A stretch of DNA of 63,568 bases from a bacterium. Its GTDB lineage: Bacteria > Planctomycetota > Planctomycetia > Pirellulales > Pirellulaceae. Positions 1 through 9,440 of the stretch are shown in pieces. The stretch is taken from positions 1 to 63,568 of the forward strand of contig JAUIGN010000051.1 of the NCBI GenBank assembly GCA_030430075.1, written 5' to 3'. Both the position numbers and the translations under genes were made by a program. The notes under the pieces are model-generated. The model saw nothing but the letters and a program-made list of their open reading frames with translations, searched no databases and was not told the origin of the DNA. Positions within the stretch are counted from its first letter, which is position 1, and the number at the start of each line of letters is the position of its first letter.

Positions 1-724
1 CGTCGATCACACCGCTCGTATCAATGTCGCGCCGCAACGTATCGAACTTGGCGAGTAGCTTTCGCCGCGAGTTGACAGACGTGAGCTTCAAGTCTCCCGG
101 CAGGGAGAGGTTGGGAACCCTAAAATCCTTGGCGTTCGGGTCGGCTCCGACTTCGAACGGGTTGAAAGCCTTGCCGAGGTAATGAGCCTGCTGGTAGCCG
201 AATGCTTCGGCCTTGGGAACTGCGACGTAGGTCGGCATCTGTGGTTGCTTCGCAGGCAGCGATCTCGAGATAACCGATCCGAACGACGGCTTCTGTTGAG
301 CGATCCTGGCCAGTGTCGGCCCGAAGTGGCCGGTTTGCATCCAGTGAGCCGACGGCGCGTGGATACCGTTCTCGTGATGAACCGAGCGGACCAGCGAAAG
401 GTGATGCATGACCTTCGCCTGCAACGGGAACCGCTCGCTCACGATCGTGCCGGCAACGCTCGTCTCAATCGGCGCATACATGCCTCGATATTCGGCCGGC
501 GCATCCGGCTTCATATCGTAGGTGTCCTGCTGGCTCATCCCGCCATGCGTCCAGAAGACGATGATTGATTTGTTATTCGTCGCGGCCCCGGTCGCAGCGG
601 TCGCCGCGTCGGATCGCAGCAGGTCGGTCAGACCAAACCCCAACATGGTTCCGCCGACTTGCAGGAAGTTCCGGCGCGTCACGCCATCACAATTCGTAAA
701 TGGTGTTCCTTCGAGGCGCAGCAT
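1..724 (-). CDS. DUF1501 family Tat-exported protein, C-terminus beyond window
   Basis: The frame is open from an ATG at 724 to the left edge, about 241 codons, so the C-terminus is missing. Near the start is a twin-arginine-like segment TRRNFLQVGG followed by a glycine-rich hydrophobic stretch. Then come DUF1501 hallmarks: the strand IIVFWTHGGMSQQDTYDMKP, the stretch DAPAEYRGMYAPIET, and SLVRSVHHENGIHAPSAHWM. DUF1501 proteins are distant relatives of the alkaline-phosphatase/sulfatase fold, abundant in planctomycetes and of unproven reaction. The start lies 9 bases after the stop of the DUF1549/1553 gene on the same strand, making it the fourth gene of a minus-strand operon. It is more diverged from the operon's first DUF1501 member than a recent duplicate would be. 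Family assignment is firm; the substrate is unknown. Confidence 0.88.
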   Translation of the reverse strand, partial: MLRLEGTPFTNCDGVTRRNFLQVGGTMLGFGLTDLLRSDAATAATGAATNNKSIIVFWTHGGMSQQDTYDMKPDAPAEYRGMYAPIETSVAGTIVSERFPLQAKVMHHLSLVRSVHHENGIHAPSAHWMQTGHFGPTLARIAQQKPSFGSVISRSLPAKQPQMPTYVAVPKAEAFGYQQAHYLGKAFNPFEVGADPNAKDFRVPNLSLPGDLKLTSVNSRRKLLAKFDTLRRDIDTSGVID

Positions 725-733
725 GACGTCGTC

Positions 734-2995
734 CTATTTGTTGAACATAAACTCGTTCGTCGCCAGCAACGACCACAGCAGCGATCGATACGCCTCGCCG
801 CGATCTTCTTCGCTCTTGAGAAACGCGATCGCGGTCTTCGCTTCCTCGAGGCTTGGCTCTCTTCCGAGCAACCGCAGGAAGATATCTCTCACGTTGTCGG
901 TATGAGCCAGTTTGTTCTCGGCGAGCCGCGCGGCGTAGCCGTTCTCGTCGGTCAGCTTCCTCTGAATCTCAGGCGAATTGATTAACGTCAACGCTTGAGC
1001 CAAGCTCGGCGCGTCGACACGCTCGCATTCGCAAGCCGATGTGCGCGCCGGCCTGCCGAATACGTCCAGGAAGCTGACCGGTACGTTCTCATCCGGCAAG
1101 TCGATCGCTCGAGTGCCCAATTCAAACACCCCCGGACCGCCCGAAAACTTCGTCGGCACCCCGAGCACCTGGCTGATTCCATCGAGCAATACTTCGGCCG
1201 GCAACCGCCTCGGATAGAATCTCGAATAGGTTTGCGTGTCGGCGCCGTTCGATGCATTCGGCACAGCCTGCAAGCGATACGAATACGAATTGCAGATGAC
1301 TCGAATCAGATGCTTGATGTCGTATCCGCTGGCGATGAATTCATCCGACAACGCATCCAGTAACTCGGGATTCGTGGGGGGATTTGAATCGCGCGCGTCG
1401 TCGATCGGATCAATGATGCCTCGGCCGTGAAAGTGGGCCCACATGCGGTTGACGAACGTGCGGGCGAAGAACGGGTTGTCGGCAGCGGTCATCCAGCGAG
1501 CTATGCTGCGGCGCGGATCATCGAAACGACGGACATGGAATTCGGGCCCGCCGAGTGCTTTCGGCAACATCCGTTGGCCATTCCGTGGATGGAACACGTC
1601 GCCCTTGTCTTTCAGGTAAATGACTTCGTTGGTCGGCACTTCAGCGTCCGCAAAACCGCCCTTGCGGCCAACGCGCGCGAACACGGCGGCAAGCCCGTAG
1701 TAGTCGGCCTGGCTCCAGCGATCGAACGGATGGTGATGGCACTGTGCACAGTGAATTCTCACACCCAGAAAGGCCTGCGCAACCGACTCGACGTAGTCCG
1801 ATTGCGTCCGGACCTGGCGATACCAAATGGTCGGTGGGTTTTCATTCTGACTGCCGCTCGCCGTGATGATCTCCGAGACGAACTGATCGTAGGGCTTGTT
1901 GGCGGCGAGCGAATCGCGGATCCAACCCGAGAACAACGCCGTGCCCGCTCGCTGTTGTCGAGTTGAATAACCGCTGCCCCGATTCTGCAAAATGTCGGCC
2001 CACTTCAGCGCGAAATAGCTGGCATACTCAGGCCGGTCAAGCAACTGATCGATTAGCTCGCTCCGTTTGGCGGCGTTCTTGTCAGCGACGTACGCTTCCA
2101 CCTCTTCGCGCGTCGGCAATGTGCCGCAAATGTCAATGGACGCGCGGCGAATAAACGTGGCATCGTCGGCCGGCGCGGAAGGCATGATGCCGAGCCGTCG
2201 CCACTGCCGAATCAACAAGCGATCGAAGGGTGATGCGAGCCGGCCTTCCAAGCCGTCGAGTTTCGCATTGACACGGTCTTGTTGCGTGGCGGTCATCTGC
2301 AACGGAACGGCAGCATGGAACGTGGCGATTTTGCCGGCGTAACGAACCATCACGGAAAACAGGCCTGGCTTGTCGAGCGTCTGCACGACGCCGTCAGGTC
2401 CGACCGCGGCGATCTCCGGCACATTCGTCTCATAGACCACGCGCCGCGTGACATCCCGCGATGTCCCGTCGGACAGGAAGGCGGTGACGCGAAGAGGCTG
2501 GGTTTCCTCGCTACCGAGCACTTTCTCGCTCGGGGACAACTCGATTCGCTCCACGAGCGGGTCATCGGGCGCAGGTGCCACGGCTCCGGCCGCGATCCAC
2601 CGGCGAAGCACGTCGTACTCCTCGCTGCCGACATCCGTCCGCCGTCCGCCGCCGTGCGGAGTCTCGTTCGTCGCCTTGACCAGCAATAAACTGCGATCAG
2701 GCGCGGCCAGCGAGATCCGCCGGCCGCGGCTTTCCTTGACAATCGTTCGATAATCAAAGTCAGGTTCGAAGCCGAGCAGAGACAACTTGAAGCCGTTCTG
2801 GCCGGTTGCCTTGCCGTGGCAGCCGCCGCTGTTGCAACCGAGCTTGGTCAGGATGGGAACGACATCGGTGGCGAAACGGACAGGAGCGTCGTCGCCGCGT
2901 GCGGGGTTCGATAACGCGAGAAGTAGCGCGCTTGCAATGCACCAGCATCGACTTGGGCGGGGTCTCGTTTGAACCTTGCGTTCCGACTGAGTCAC
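734..2995 (-). CDS. DUF1549/DUF1553 protein with cytochrome-like N-terminus and Big_2 domain
   Basis: The 753-residue product starts with a signal peptide ending near residue 34. A planctomycete cytochrome-like domain follows, with the motif CNSGGCHG at residues 54-61; this is CX4CH rather than canonical CxxCH. Next are a bacterial Ig-like (Big_2) domain around residues 150-235, DUF1549 (about 255-460) and DUF1553 (about 490-750). DUF1549 contains a true CxxCH in HCAQCHHHPFDRW, and DUF1553 contains the CECER cysteine cluster and ends in FMFNK. This architecture is typical of periplasmic planctomycete proteins that occur beside DUF1501 genes and are suspected of redox or polysaccharide-related roles; no reaction is established. 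Its ATG overlaps the stop of the upstream PPC gene by four bases (ATGA), indicating translational coupling. Confidence 0.92.
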   Translation of the reverse strand: MTQSERKVQTRPRPSRCWCIASALLLALSNPARGDDAPVRFATDVVPILTKLGCNSGGCHGKATGQNGFKLSLLGFEPDFDYRTIVKESRGRRISLAAPDRSLLLVKATNETPHGGGRRTDVGSEEYDVLRRWIAAGAVAPAPDDPLVERIELSPSEKVLGSEETQPLRVTAFLSDGTSRDVTRRVVYETNVPEIAAVGPDGVVQTLDKPGLFSVMVRYAGKIATFHAAVPLQMTATQQDRVNAKLDGLEGRLASPFDRLLIRQWRRLGIMPSAPADDATFIRRASIDICGTLPTREEVEAYVADKNAAKRSELIDQLLDRPEYASYFALKWADILQNRGSGYSTRQQRAGTALFSGWIRDSLAANKPYDQFVSEIITASGSQNENPPTIWYRQVRTQSDYVESVAQAFLGVRIHCAQCHHHPFDRWSQADYYGLAAVFARVGRKGGFADAEVPTNEVIYLKDKGDVFHPRNGQRMLPKALGGPEFHVRRFDDPRRSIARWMTAADNPFFARTFVNRMWAHFHGRGIIDPIDDARDSNPPTNPELLDALSDEFIASGYDIKHLIRVICNSYSYRLQAVPNASNGADTQTYSRFYPRRLPAEVLLDGISQVLGVPTKFSGGPGVFELGTRAIDLPDENVPVSFLDVFGRPARTSACECERVDAPSLAQALTLINSPEIQRKLTDENGYAARLAENKLAHTDNVRDIFLRLLGREPSLEEAKTAIAFLKSEEDRGEAYRSLLWSLLATNEFMFNK

Positions 2996-5460
2996 TCAAC
3001 AATCTCCAGCGGCAAGAAGCAGCTTCCGTGATACAACGCTTCGTCCTCGAGCACGCCAACGGCGTAGAGCCGCAGGAAGGGAATCTGACCCAACTCGGCG
3101 TCTTCGTTGGCGATGATCTGAATTGTACCGGATTCGCCTTGCCCGACAGAAGTCACACCGCGGCCTCGCAAATCGCCAACATCGGTAACTCGCCCCGGAG
3201 CTGCGAGTTCCGTGTGGATTTTGCTGATGAAGCCGTTGATGCGGTGGACGGTGTAGTTGACCCGAGCGATCCGGCCGCGTTTGATCTTGCGGGGCGTGTC
3301 AAGCGTCAGGTCCAGTTGAAACACCGGCGGATGAACTTCGAAAGCAACACTGTTGCTGAAAGCGGTCACATTCTGCGTCTTGCCTTCCTGGCCGGCGACG
3401 GGCACGGTGCTCTCGGCTTTGATCGCAAACGAGTACATCCCGACCGGAAGCGAGTGCGGCAAGTAGAAACTGATGTAGCCTTTCTCTTGGCCGGGCGGGA
3501 TCGTTGCGGTTTGGTTGCGAATCAAATCGGGCAATCCGATGGCGGATATGGTGACCGGAGCGGTGTGGCCCGTTTGCGCGCGTTCAACGCGAACAGCAAC
3601 ATCGAGCACGCCACCGGGCGCATGACGGACCTGCAACTTGCCAAAGAGATGATGATTGCGCGGCTCATGTCCGTCGGCGGTAATGCGGATGGGAGCGATG
3701 CCCGCCACCGCGAATGGGAGGTCGGCGGCGAGGCGACCGCTGCCATTGGGAAGGCCGGCCTGAATCATGGTCGCGCATTGAACGGTGGAAATGTTCTCGC
3801 CTTCGCGAATGGGTAAGGCCGGTCTGCCGACGTGCCCGATCAAGTCGAGTGTCGAGGTGTTCGGTGCAGCGTCTCTGTCAGCAGTGAGTACCAGCGGAGC
3901 TTTCGTCGTGCCGGGGCCGAGCCAGATGTCGGGGCAGGTGACGCCCGCCGGAAGATCTTGCGCGGAGACGCGAATCGATGCCTGCAAGCCGCGACGACGG
4001 AAGGCGAGTACGTCGAGAACGGTTCGTCCACCTCGCGGTACATTGATGCCCGTCGGCGATTCCGGTTGAGCGATCGCGACAAGCTGCACGTCTGGTTCTT
4101 CACGACGAACACTGAGGCGATAGACGCGGCGCGGGTCGTCAACGAAGCCTCCAGTCAGGTTGCGCACGTTGATCAAGTAGTTGCCGTCAGCCGGTGCGAC
4201 CCAGCGGCCTTCCGGATCGAGATGTGACGAGGGGTAGCGAGGTCCACCGATATCCTGACGCTCGTCGTGAAAGGCGGTGAGTTCCGTTGCACCGCTCGAG
4301 TCGAATACGGAAAGATCGAGATCGACCGGCGAACCGATCCGTTGACCGAAAGCTTCGAGGTAGAAGACCTCGCCGCGGCGGGCTTCGATGACGTACCAAT
4401 GATTCTCGTCACTGGCAGTCAATTGTCCGCAGACGTCGATTGGGACCGTGATCGGTTGCCCCTCGCTGGGCGAACGGTTGTTCCGAGCCCGAGCAACCCG
4501 CGCGTCAGTGACCGCGATGGGAAACGGGGCATCCGCGTTCGCCAGGTAATATGGGATCGCGTCTACCGAGTGGCCTGCGTGCCAGCGATGCACCTGCAAG
4601 TTGGGCTTCGCGACGGTTGGTGTGATATGCACGGTCGTCGATTCAAACGCGAGCGGCTTGCCAAGTTGCGAGGCAGCAGCGAGTTGTTGTTTTCCGGGTG
4701 TGGCGAGATTCCAACCGAACAGCTGGACGATACTCTCCCTTCCCGCTTCAACGACCGGCGGCGAGGCAAAGATCGCGCGCGGTCCGGTGGTGATGTCGAG
4801 GCGATAGCAGTGGTCGTCGCTGCCGGTATAGACAAGATCGTGAAGCTTGACGTTGTACTCGCCATCGGCGGGGATCACGATGGAAATCGCAGGGTCAACG
4901 CCAAAGTAACCGCGATTGATCGCGAGCCGGCGACCATTGCCGTCCAGCAACTCAAGGATCGCTCGGAGCGACGAATCAATGCGATCGGCCCAACACTCAA
5001 TGACAAGCTTGTCGCCTTGGGACGCGTGAAAGCGATAGGTGTCGGTGTCGCCTTGGGTGATCTTGCCGCTGATCGTGTTGTTCACCGAGACGAGTTGAGC
5101 AGGCGCACCTTGCTGCGGCTCGGCCTCCACGACGTGATGTCGGGTGGTGACAAAGAACGTTCGCGACGAGGTGATGCCGTTCGTACCGATCGCTTGCACA
5201 TCATAGAAGCCGGCAGGAACGTCGTCCTCAATCTGCACGATGAACGCGTTGCCGTCGCGCTTCGTAAAGGAGACACCCGGATGGCTGCACCGAGCGGCCG
5301 ACATGCCTTGCAGTCCGCCGGCCGCAAACGTCACGGAGCCGGTCCTGCCGACCTCGCCGCCGGGAGGAAAGACGCTACGCAACTGCTGTCCATCGGCTCC
5401 CGTCGCAATCAGGAGCCCGATGAGGAAGAGACCGACCTTCGGCAATTCTTGTGGGACCAT
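2992..5460 (-). CDS. Secreted protein with two pre-peptidase C-terminal (PPC) domains
   Basis: The 822-residue product has an N-terminal signal peptide (hydrophobic LFLIGLLIATGADG). Two PPC-type beta-sandwich modules are visible. The first, about residues 110-215, carries GDTDTYRFHASQGDKLVIE and DGEYNVKLHDLVYTG. The second, about 335-460, carries DENHWYVIEARRGEVFYLEA and DGNYLINVRNLTGG. The rest is Ig-like beta-rich sequence with no catalytic motif, so an adhesive or scaffold role outside the membrane is likely. It lies 11 bases after the DUF1501 gene and overlaps the DUF1549/1553 gene by four bases. A paralogue with the same architecture lies at 12031-14454, beside the same partner families. 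The family-level call is sound; a specific ligand cannot be read. Confidence 0.88.
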   Translation of the reverse strand: MVPQELPKVGLFLIGLLIATGADGQQLRSVFPPGGEVGRTGSVTFAAGGLQGMSAARCSHPGVSFTKRDGNAFIVQIEDDVPAGFYDVQAIGTNGITSSRTFFVTTRHHVVEAEPQQGAPAQLVSVNNTISGKITQGDTDTYRFHASQGDKLVIECWADRIDSSLRAILELLDGNGRRLAINRGYFGVDPAISIVIPADGEYNVKLHDLVYTGSDDHCYRLDITTGPRAIFASPPVVEAGRESIVQLFGWNLATPGKQQLAAASQLGKPLAFESTTVHITPTVAKPNLQVHRWHAGHSVDAIPYYLANADAPFPIAVTDARVARARNNRSPSEGQPITVPIDVCGQLTASDENHWYVIEARRGEVFYLEAFGQRIGSPVDLDLSVFDSSGATELTAFHDERQDIGGPRYPSSHLDPEGRWVAPADGNYLINVRNLTGGFVDDPRRVYRLSVRREEPDVQLVAIAQPESPTGINVPRGGRTVLDVLAFRRRGLQASIRVSAQDLPAGVTCPDIWLGPGTTKAPLVLTADRDAAPNTSTLDLIGHVGRPALPIREGENISTVQCATMIQAGLPNGSGRLAADLPFAVAGIAPIRITADGHEPRNHHLFGKLQVRHAPGGVLDVAVRVERAQTGHTAPVTISAIGLPDLIRNQTATIPPGQEKGYISFYLPHSLPVGMYSFAIKAESTVPVAGQEGKTQNVTAFSNSVAFEVHPPVFQLDLTLDTPRKIKRGRIARVNYTVHRINGFISKIHTELAAPGRVTDVGDLRGRGVTSVGQGESGTIQIIANEDAELGQIPFLRLYAVGVLEDEALYHGSCFLPLEIVE

Positions 5461-5471
5461 ACTTGACCGAA

Positions 5472-6851
5472 TCAGATCAGTTCGCGAATCGGGTTGCCGT
5501 CAGGGAGGACTGGAATCGGACGGCCTTGGGGCGTGAGTGTGTGTTGGTGGGTGTCGATGCCGAGGTGGCGATACATCGTGGCGAGGACTTCGGTGGGACC
5601 GACGGGGCGTGTCGCGGGCGCTTCGCCTTTGCTGTTCGACGTGCCGATGACTTGATTCACCTTGAGTCCGCCTCCGGCAAGCAGGATACTCATCAGCGTA
5701 CCCCAATGGTCGCGCCCGCCGGTCTTGTTCACGCGCGGGGTGCGGCCGAATTCGCCCCACACGACCAGCAGGACTTTCTTGTCGAGGCCCCGCTGATGGA
5801 TGTCGGTGACCAGGGCCGCGATCATCTGATCGAGCGGCGGGCCGGAGATGTCCATGCCGCGGCTCGGACCCTGGCTGCCATCGGCCGGGCGATTGTCGTT
5901 GACGATGTTCAGGTGCCAGTCCCAGCAAAGCGAGTCGGGGGCCGTATTGATCGTGACGAAACTGACTCCCGATTCGACCAGCCGTCGCGCAAGCAGCGCC
6001 ATTTTGCCCCAGCGGTGTTCGCCGTACAGCTGCAGCGTCGAGGGTGACTCTTGTGAGAGGTCGAACGCTTGACGGGCTTTGCCCGAGGTGACGATATCGA
6101 GCGCGGCACGATTGAATTCGTCGACGCCGACGATCTCACCGGAACTGTCGATGTTGCGAGCAAGGTTGTCGACCTGTGCGAGCAGCGCCTTGCGATCGCC
6201 GACACGTTGGATGGTCACGTCGTCTGCGAGCTTCAAGCTGGCAATGTCACGCCTTAGCCGCGCATCATCAAACGTGTGTTGAAACGGATCTTGGAGGATT
6301 GTGAACGGTTCGTGACGACTGCCGAGGTGGCCGGCTCCCATCACTTCGCCGATGTTCGGATTGCGAGTTTGCTCCTCGGAGATCAACACATACGGAGGCA
6401 GGCCCTGCTTCGAATCGTCTCTCATCTTCGAGACGATCGAGCCGGCCGATGGTCGCGACGCGCGGTTGTTCTCGCCGATGTAGCCGGTCGACAGCCAATG
6501 GGCTCCGACAAAGTGCCCGTTGGTCGTGTGAGTCACCGTGCGAATGATCGCGGTCTTGTCGGCGATCTGCGCAGTCTTCGGCAGCTTCTCGCAGAAGAGG
6601 ATTCCCGGCCACTTCGTTGCGATCGGCGAGTGGTAGGGGCCGCGAATTTCTTCTGGTGCGTGCGGCTTCGGGTCGAAGGTCTCGAACTGGCTCGGCCCGC
6701 CTCCCAGCCAGACCTGAATGACCGCCGTGTCGCTTTCGGTCGGCCGGCTCGAATTCTCGGCACGAAGCCGCATCACCTCTCCCAGCGACAGCCCCGCGCC
6801 GCCGGCCAGCAAGGTGGACTTGAGGAAATGACGTCTGGTTTCACGCGGCAT
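5472..6851 (-). CDS. DUF1501 family Tat-exported protein
   Basis: I chose the ATG at 6851, giving 459 residues. It is preceded six bases upstream by GAGGAG, and it opens directly with a Tat-like signal (MPRETRRHFLK, then TLLAGGAGLSLG). A longer frame upstream of it has no ribosome binding site. Family motifs include VIQVWLGGGPSQFETFDPKP, TVTHTTNGHFVGAHWLSTG, VVWGEFGRTPRVN and GRDHWGTLMSILLAGGGLK; the last two are the conserved C-terminal metal-site-like segments of DUF1501. Full length is normal for the family. This is the first gene of the operon running to the left edge, and its upstream region is shared divergently with the sialidase-like gene. Function in the family is not experimentally settled; location outside the cytoplasmic membrane is inferred from the Tat signal. 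Confidence 0.9.
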   Translation of the reverse strand: MPRETRRHFLKSTLLAGGAGLSLGEVMRLRAENSSRPTESDTAVIQVWLGGGPSQFETFDPKPHAPEEIRGPYHSPIATKWPGILFCEKLPKTAQIADKTAIIRTVTHTTNGHFVGAHWLSTGYIGENNRASRPSAGSIVSKMRDDSKQGLPPYVLISEEQTRNPNIGEVMGAGHLGSRHEPFTILQDPFQHTFDDARLRRDIASLKLADDVTIQRVGDRKALLAQVDNLARNIDSSGEIVGVDEFNRAALDIVTSGKARQAFDLSQESPSTLQLYGEHRWGKMALLARRLVESGVSFVTINTAPDSLCWDWHLNIVNDNRPADGSQGPSRGMDISGPPLDQMIAALVTDIHQRGLDKKVLLVVWGEFGRTPRVNKTGGRDHWGTLMSILLAGGGLKVNQVIGTSNSKGEAPATRPVGPTEVLATMYRHLGIDTHQHTLTPQGRPIPVLPDGNPIRELI

Positions 6852-6856
6852 GGAAA

Positions 6857-6862
6857 CTCCTC
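6857..6862 (-). promoter_or_regulatory. Ribosome binding site deciding the DUF1501 start
   Basis: GAGGAG on the minus strand, six bases before the ATG at 6851. It fixes the start of the DUF1501 gene and excludes the longer in-frame extension to 6926. Confidence 0.75.
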
Positions 6863-6998
6863 GGTCGCCGGTTGTGGTCGGCACATCGTGGGCATGATTG
6901 TAATCGGTCCGCTCGGCGAGGTACACGCAAATTGCAATTCGCCGTCAGCTCGTCGCCCTGCTGCGGTCGTGCCTGTCGCGTGAGCTCGCGGCTTGTGA

Positions 6999-7027
6999 TT
7001 GACAATGAAGGGATCCGTGCGTGTTAT
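6999..7027 (+). promoter_or_regulatory. Candidate sigma-70 type promoter for the sialidase-like gene
   Basis: A perfect TTGACA at 6999-7004 is followed after 17 bases by TGTTAT at 7022-7027 (four of six matches to TATAAT). The predicted transcript would start about 45 bases before the ATG at 7078. This is a motif match only; planctomycete promoters are not well characterised. Confidence 0.4.
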
Positions 7028-7077
7028 CATATCGTGCCATTTGACTGCGGAGGATGTGAATTCTGAGGACACCCGAC

Positions 7078-8925
7078 ATGATCAGCACTCGGTTCTTACT
7101 CATCGCCCTGTTCGTCACAGCCTCTGCGGCCGACGCCACTTGCGCGCCACCGCGGATGTTGCTGCAAGGCAACGTCGTCAAGGATTCCACGGCCCCGAGC
7201 GGCTCGCGGACCAGCTTCTCCATCATGCGGCTGCCGGGCGGCAGCTTCGCTTTCTATGACCGCAACAATCCGCAGGCAACTCCGCTTGCGTTGCCGGACC
7301 GCCAGGGCGAAACCTACACGCTGTTGCCGGCGTTGCCAGAAGACATCGCCAACAGTCAGGCCGTCACGTCAAGCGGTGTGCTCGCCAATTCCCAGGTAAT
7401 CCTCACGCCAGACCGGCAGCTCGTCAGCGTCTTTGTCAAGGCCGAGCGGTTTGACAAAGATATGGCGGCCAGGGTCGGCTTGCCCCTTTATCTTGACCTG
7501 TGGATCAAGCAGGCGAGTCTCACCAAAGCCGCCGAACCGAGGATGATCTGGCGCGGCTACAACGGCTCGCAGATGGAGTATCAACAGCTTCCCAAGGGCC
7601 GGATTGTGGTCCCCTACGGCAGCTTTCAACCGCACGCCAAGGCGGTGCCTCCGAGTGGCCGGCACAAGACCATTATCCAATTCTCTGATGACGGCGGACG
7701 AACCTGGCGGGAAAGTGAATCAAAGTTGATCGCGCCGTGTTACCCCGGCTTCAACGGTTCGAACGAAGGTGCCTGCGAGCCGTCGATCGAGCGACTTCGG
7801 GACGGGCGTCTGTGGATGCTGATGCGTACGCAGGCCGGGTTCCTTTACGAATCGTATTCCAGCGACAACGGAACGACGTGGCGAACGGCGGGGCCCAGCA
7901 GGTTCAACACCTCGACCGGACCGCCGAACATCATGCGGCACCAAAGCGGCTGGTTGGTGGTGAGCTGGAATAACTGCGAGATGCCACCCCGGCATGAAGG
8001 GGAAGGCGTCTACGGTGGGCGCGACTGCCTGCACATCGCGGTTTCGGATGACGACGGCCAGACGTGGCGAGGATTCCGCGAAATCTACCTCGACCATCGC
8101 CGTAATGAGAATCCGGCACGCTCCGGCGACCGCGGGACTGCCTATCCGCTCGGCGCATTCACTTCCGACGGTCAGATCGTCGTACTGGCCGGCCAAGGGG
8201 AAGGGGGCCGCAATCCGATCGTGATCGATCCCGAGTGGATTGTCGAACGAGCCGCCCATTCCGACTTCTCGGACGGACTCAAACAATGGTCCGTCTACAA
8301 GCACTTCGGTCCCGCCAGGCGTTGGTGGAGGGCGCGCGCGGTGGGATGCGAGTTGGTTACCAATCCAACGGACCCGACCGCCCAATGCCTGCACGTTCGC
8401 AAGCCCGATTCACTGCCACCCGACGGCGCGACCTGGAATTTTCCCAATGGCTGGAAAGGGTCGCTGACCGCACGGATCATGATTCGGGCCGGGTCGCACG
8501 GCGGCGTCCTCTGCTTGAACGACCGCATGTTCGATCCGGCCAACGACGACGGCGAGGAATTTGCCGTCTTTCGAGTCGGCATCGGCAGGGACGGCGGCCT
8601 TGACCGTGCGACGCTGGAACCAAATGTGTGGCACGATGTCCGCTTGGACTGGGATCTCTCGCATGCGCAGTGTCTGCTTTTCGTTGATGGTCAGCAGGTC
8701 GGTGACGTGCCGCTACGAAACAAGACATTGAACGGCATCAGCTACATACGCTTCCGTTCCACGGCAGAACAGGTCGACACGGCAGGATTCCTGGTCGACA
8801 GCGTAAGCGTTTCCATTGAAGACCCTTACGCGCCACCGTGCAGCGTCGATGACCAACTCGCCCAAGAACGCCGGTACATCGAGAATGTCGTTCCGCGGTG
8901 GACGACAGCTGATGGTACGAATTGA
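7078..8925 (+). CDS. Secreted sialidase-like Asp-box protein with lectin-like C-terminal domain
   Basis: The 615-residue product has a signal peptide (about residues 1-22). Three Asp-box repeats of the form S-x-D-x-G-x-T-W are visible at residues 203-210, 262-268 and 323-330, placing residues about 30-400 in the six-bladed sialidase/BNR propeller superfamily. Residues about 410-590 form a beta-rich domain resembling LamG/concanavalin-like carbohydrate binding (FRVGIGRDGG, WHDVRLDWDL, LFVDGQQVGDVPL). The likely role is hydrolysis or binding of an extracellular glycan. Planctomycete members of this superfamily are often not true sialidases, so the substrate is open. GAGGA precedes the ATG. It is transcribed divergently from the minus-strand DUF1501 operon and stands between two DUF1501/DUF1549 clusters, consistent with polysaccharide use. 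Confidence 0.85.
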   Translation: MISTRFLLIALFVTASAADATCAPPRMLLQGNVVKDSTAPSGSRTSFSIMRLPGGSFAFYDRNNPQATPLALPDRQGETYTLLPALPEDIANSQAVTSSGVLANSQVILTPDRQLVSVFVKAERFDKDMAARVGLPLYLDLWIKQASLTKAAEPRMIWRGYNGSQMEYQQLPKGRIVVPYGSFQPHAKAVPPSGRHKTIIQFSDDGGRTWRESESKLIAPCYPGFNGSNEGACEPSIERLRDGRLWMLMRTQAGFLYESYSSDNGTTWRTAGPSRFNTSTGPPNIMRHQSGWLVVSWNNCEMPPRHEGEGVYGGRDCLHIAVSDDDGQTWRGFREIYLDHRRNENPARSGDRGTAYPLGAFTSDGQIVVLAGQGEGGRNPIVIDPEWIVERAAHSDFSDGLKQWSVYKHFGPARRWWRARAVGCELVTNPTDPTAQCLHVRKPDSLPPDGATWNFPNGWKGSLTARIMIRAGSHGGVLCLNDRMFDPANDDGEEFAVFRVGIGRDGGLDRATLEPNVWHDVRLDWDLSHAQCLLFVDGQQVGDVPLRNKTLNGISYIRFRSTAEQVDTAGFLVDSVSVSIEDPYAPPCSVDDQLAQERRYIENVVPRWTTADGTN

Positions 8926-9101
8926 CGTTCGGCCGGCCCGGCGTCAGTTGCCGTAGTGCATTACCGACCGTGGACGGAAGGTCAAGTCGATCGGGCGCGA
9001 TGTTGCTTTGGAACGCGTCAATCGCAACTTCCGTACTTCAGCGGCTACAGTGTACGAGGCGTTGTTCGTAGTTCGACCCGACCAGATTCAAAGCCGGATT
9101 A

Positions 9102-9127
9102 CGTCATGCACAGCATGACCTACGGAA
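9102..9127 (+). repeat. Dispersed palindromic repeat A, copy 1
   Basis: A short element with a GTCATGC / GCATGAC stem around loop ACA, followed by CTACGGAA. Related copies lie at 51287-51312, 52690-52716 and 56822-56852. Confidence 0.75.
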
Positions 9128-9277
9128 GTGTCCGGTTTTTTGGCGTCTCAATCGCCCAATCGTCGGGGCAAGCCAATCGCGTGGCACGCAGACCTTGCGT
9201 TATTTCAAATCTTCATCGTCACTTCACTGCCATCGCGCAAATCGACCATAGCATACGCCCGCGTCGTCACGGGCACC

Positions 9278-9307
9278 GGTGGCGAATTCCACGGTGGCGA
9301 ATTCCAC
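9278..9307. repeat. 15-base perfect tandem duplication
   Basis: GGTGGCGAATTCCAC occurs twice in direct succession (9278-9292 and 9293-9307). It is seen directly; its function is unknown. Confidence 0.9.
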
Positions 9308-9440
9308 CAGGTGCGGATTGAAGTAGCCGCTTTCGGACCCAGTCGTCGAGCGCCCCGATACGGGGCCGCTGCGGTGAACCGACGAGCGGCCCGTCTGCCG
9401 GCAGTAGGCGTTTCTGGACTATTTGGGGAGATGGCGAGCA

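Larger units (their letters stand above)
8926..9440. other. 515-base intergenic region
   Basis: No convincing gene. It contains a copy of a dispersed palindromic repeat (9102-9127) and a 15-base tandem duplication (9278-9307). Short open frames exist on both strands, but none has a recognisable family, signal sequence or ribosome binding site. A minus-strand frame ending near 9205 reads RAYAMVDLRDGSEVTMKI at its end; this might be a gene remnant but is not supported further. Confidence 0.6.

Noticed and set aside
4267..5466. 399-residue open frame on the plus strand opposite the PPC gene
   Set aside because: It is Arg/Asp-rich with no motif or ribosome binding site, and lies wholly antisense to a well-supported gene; long antisense frames are expected at this GC content.
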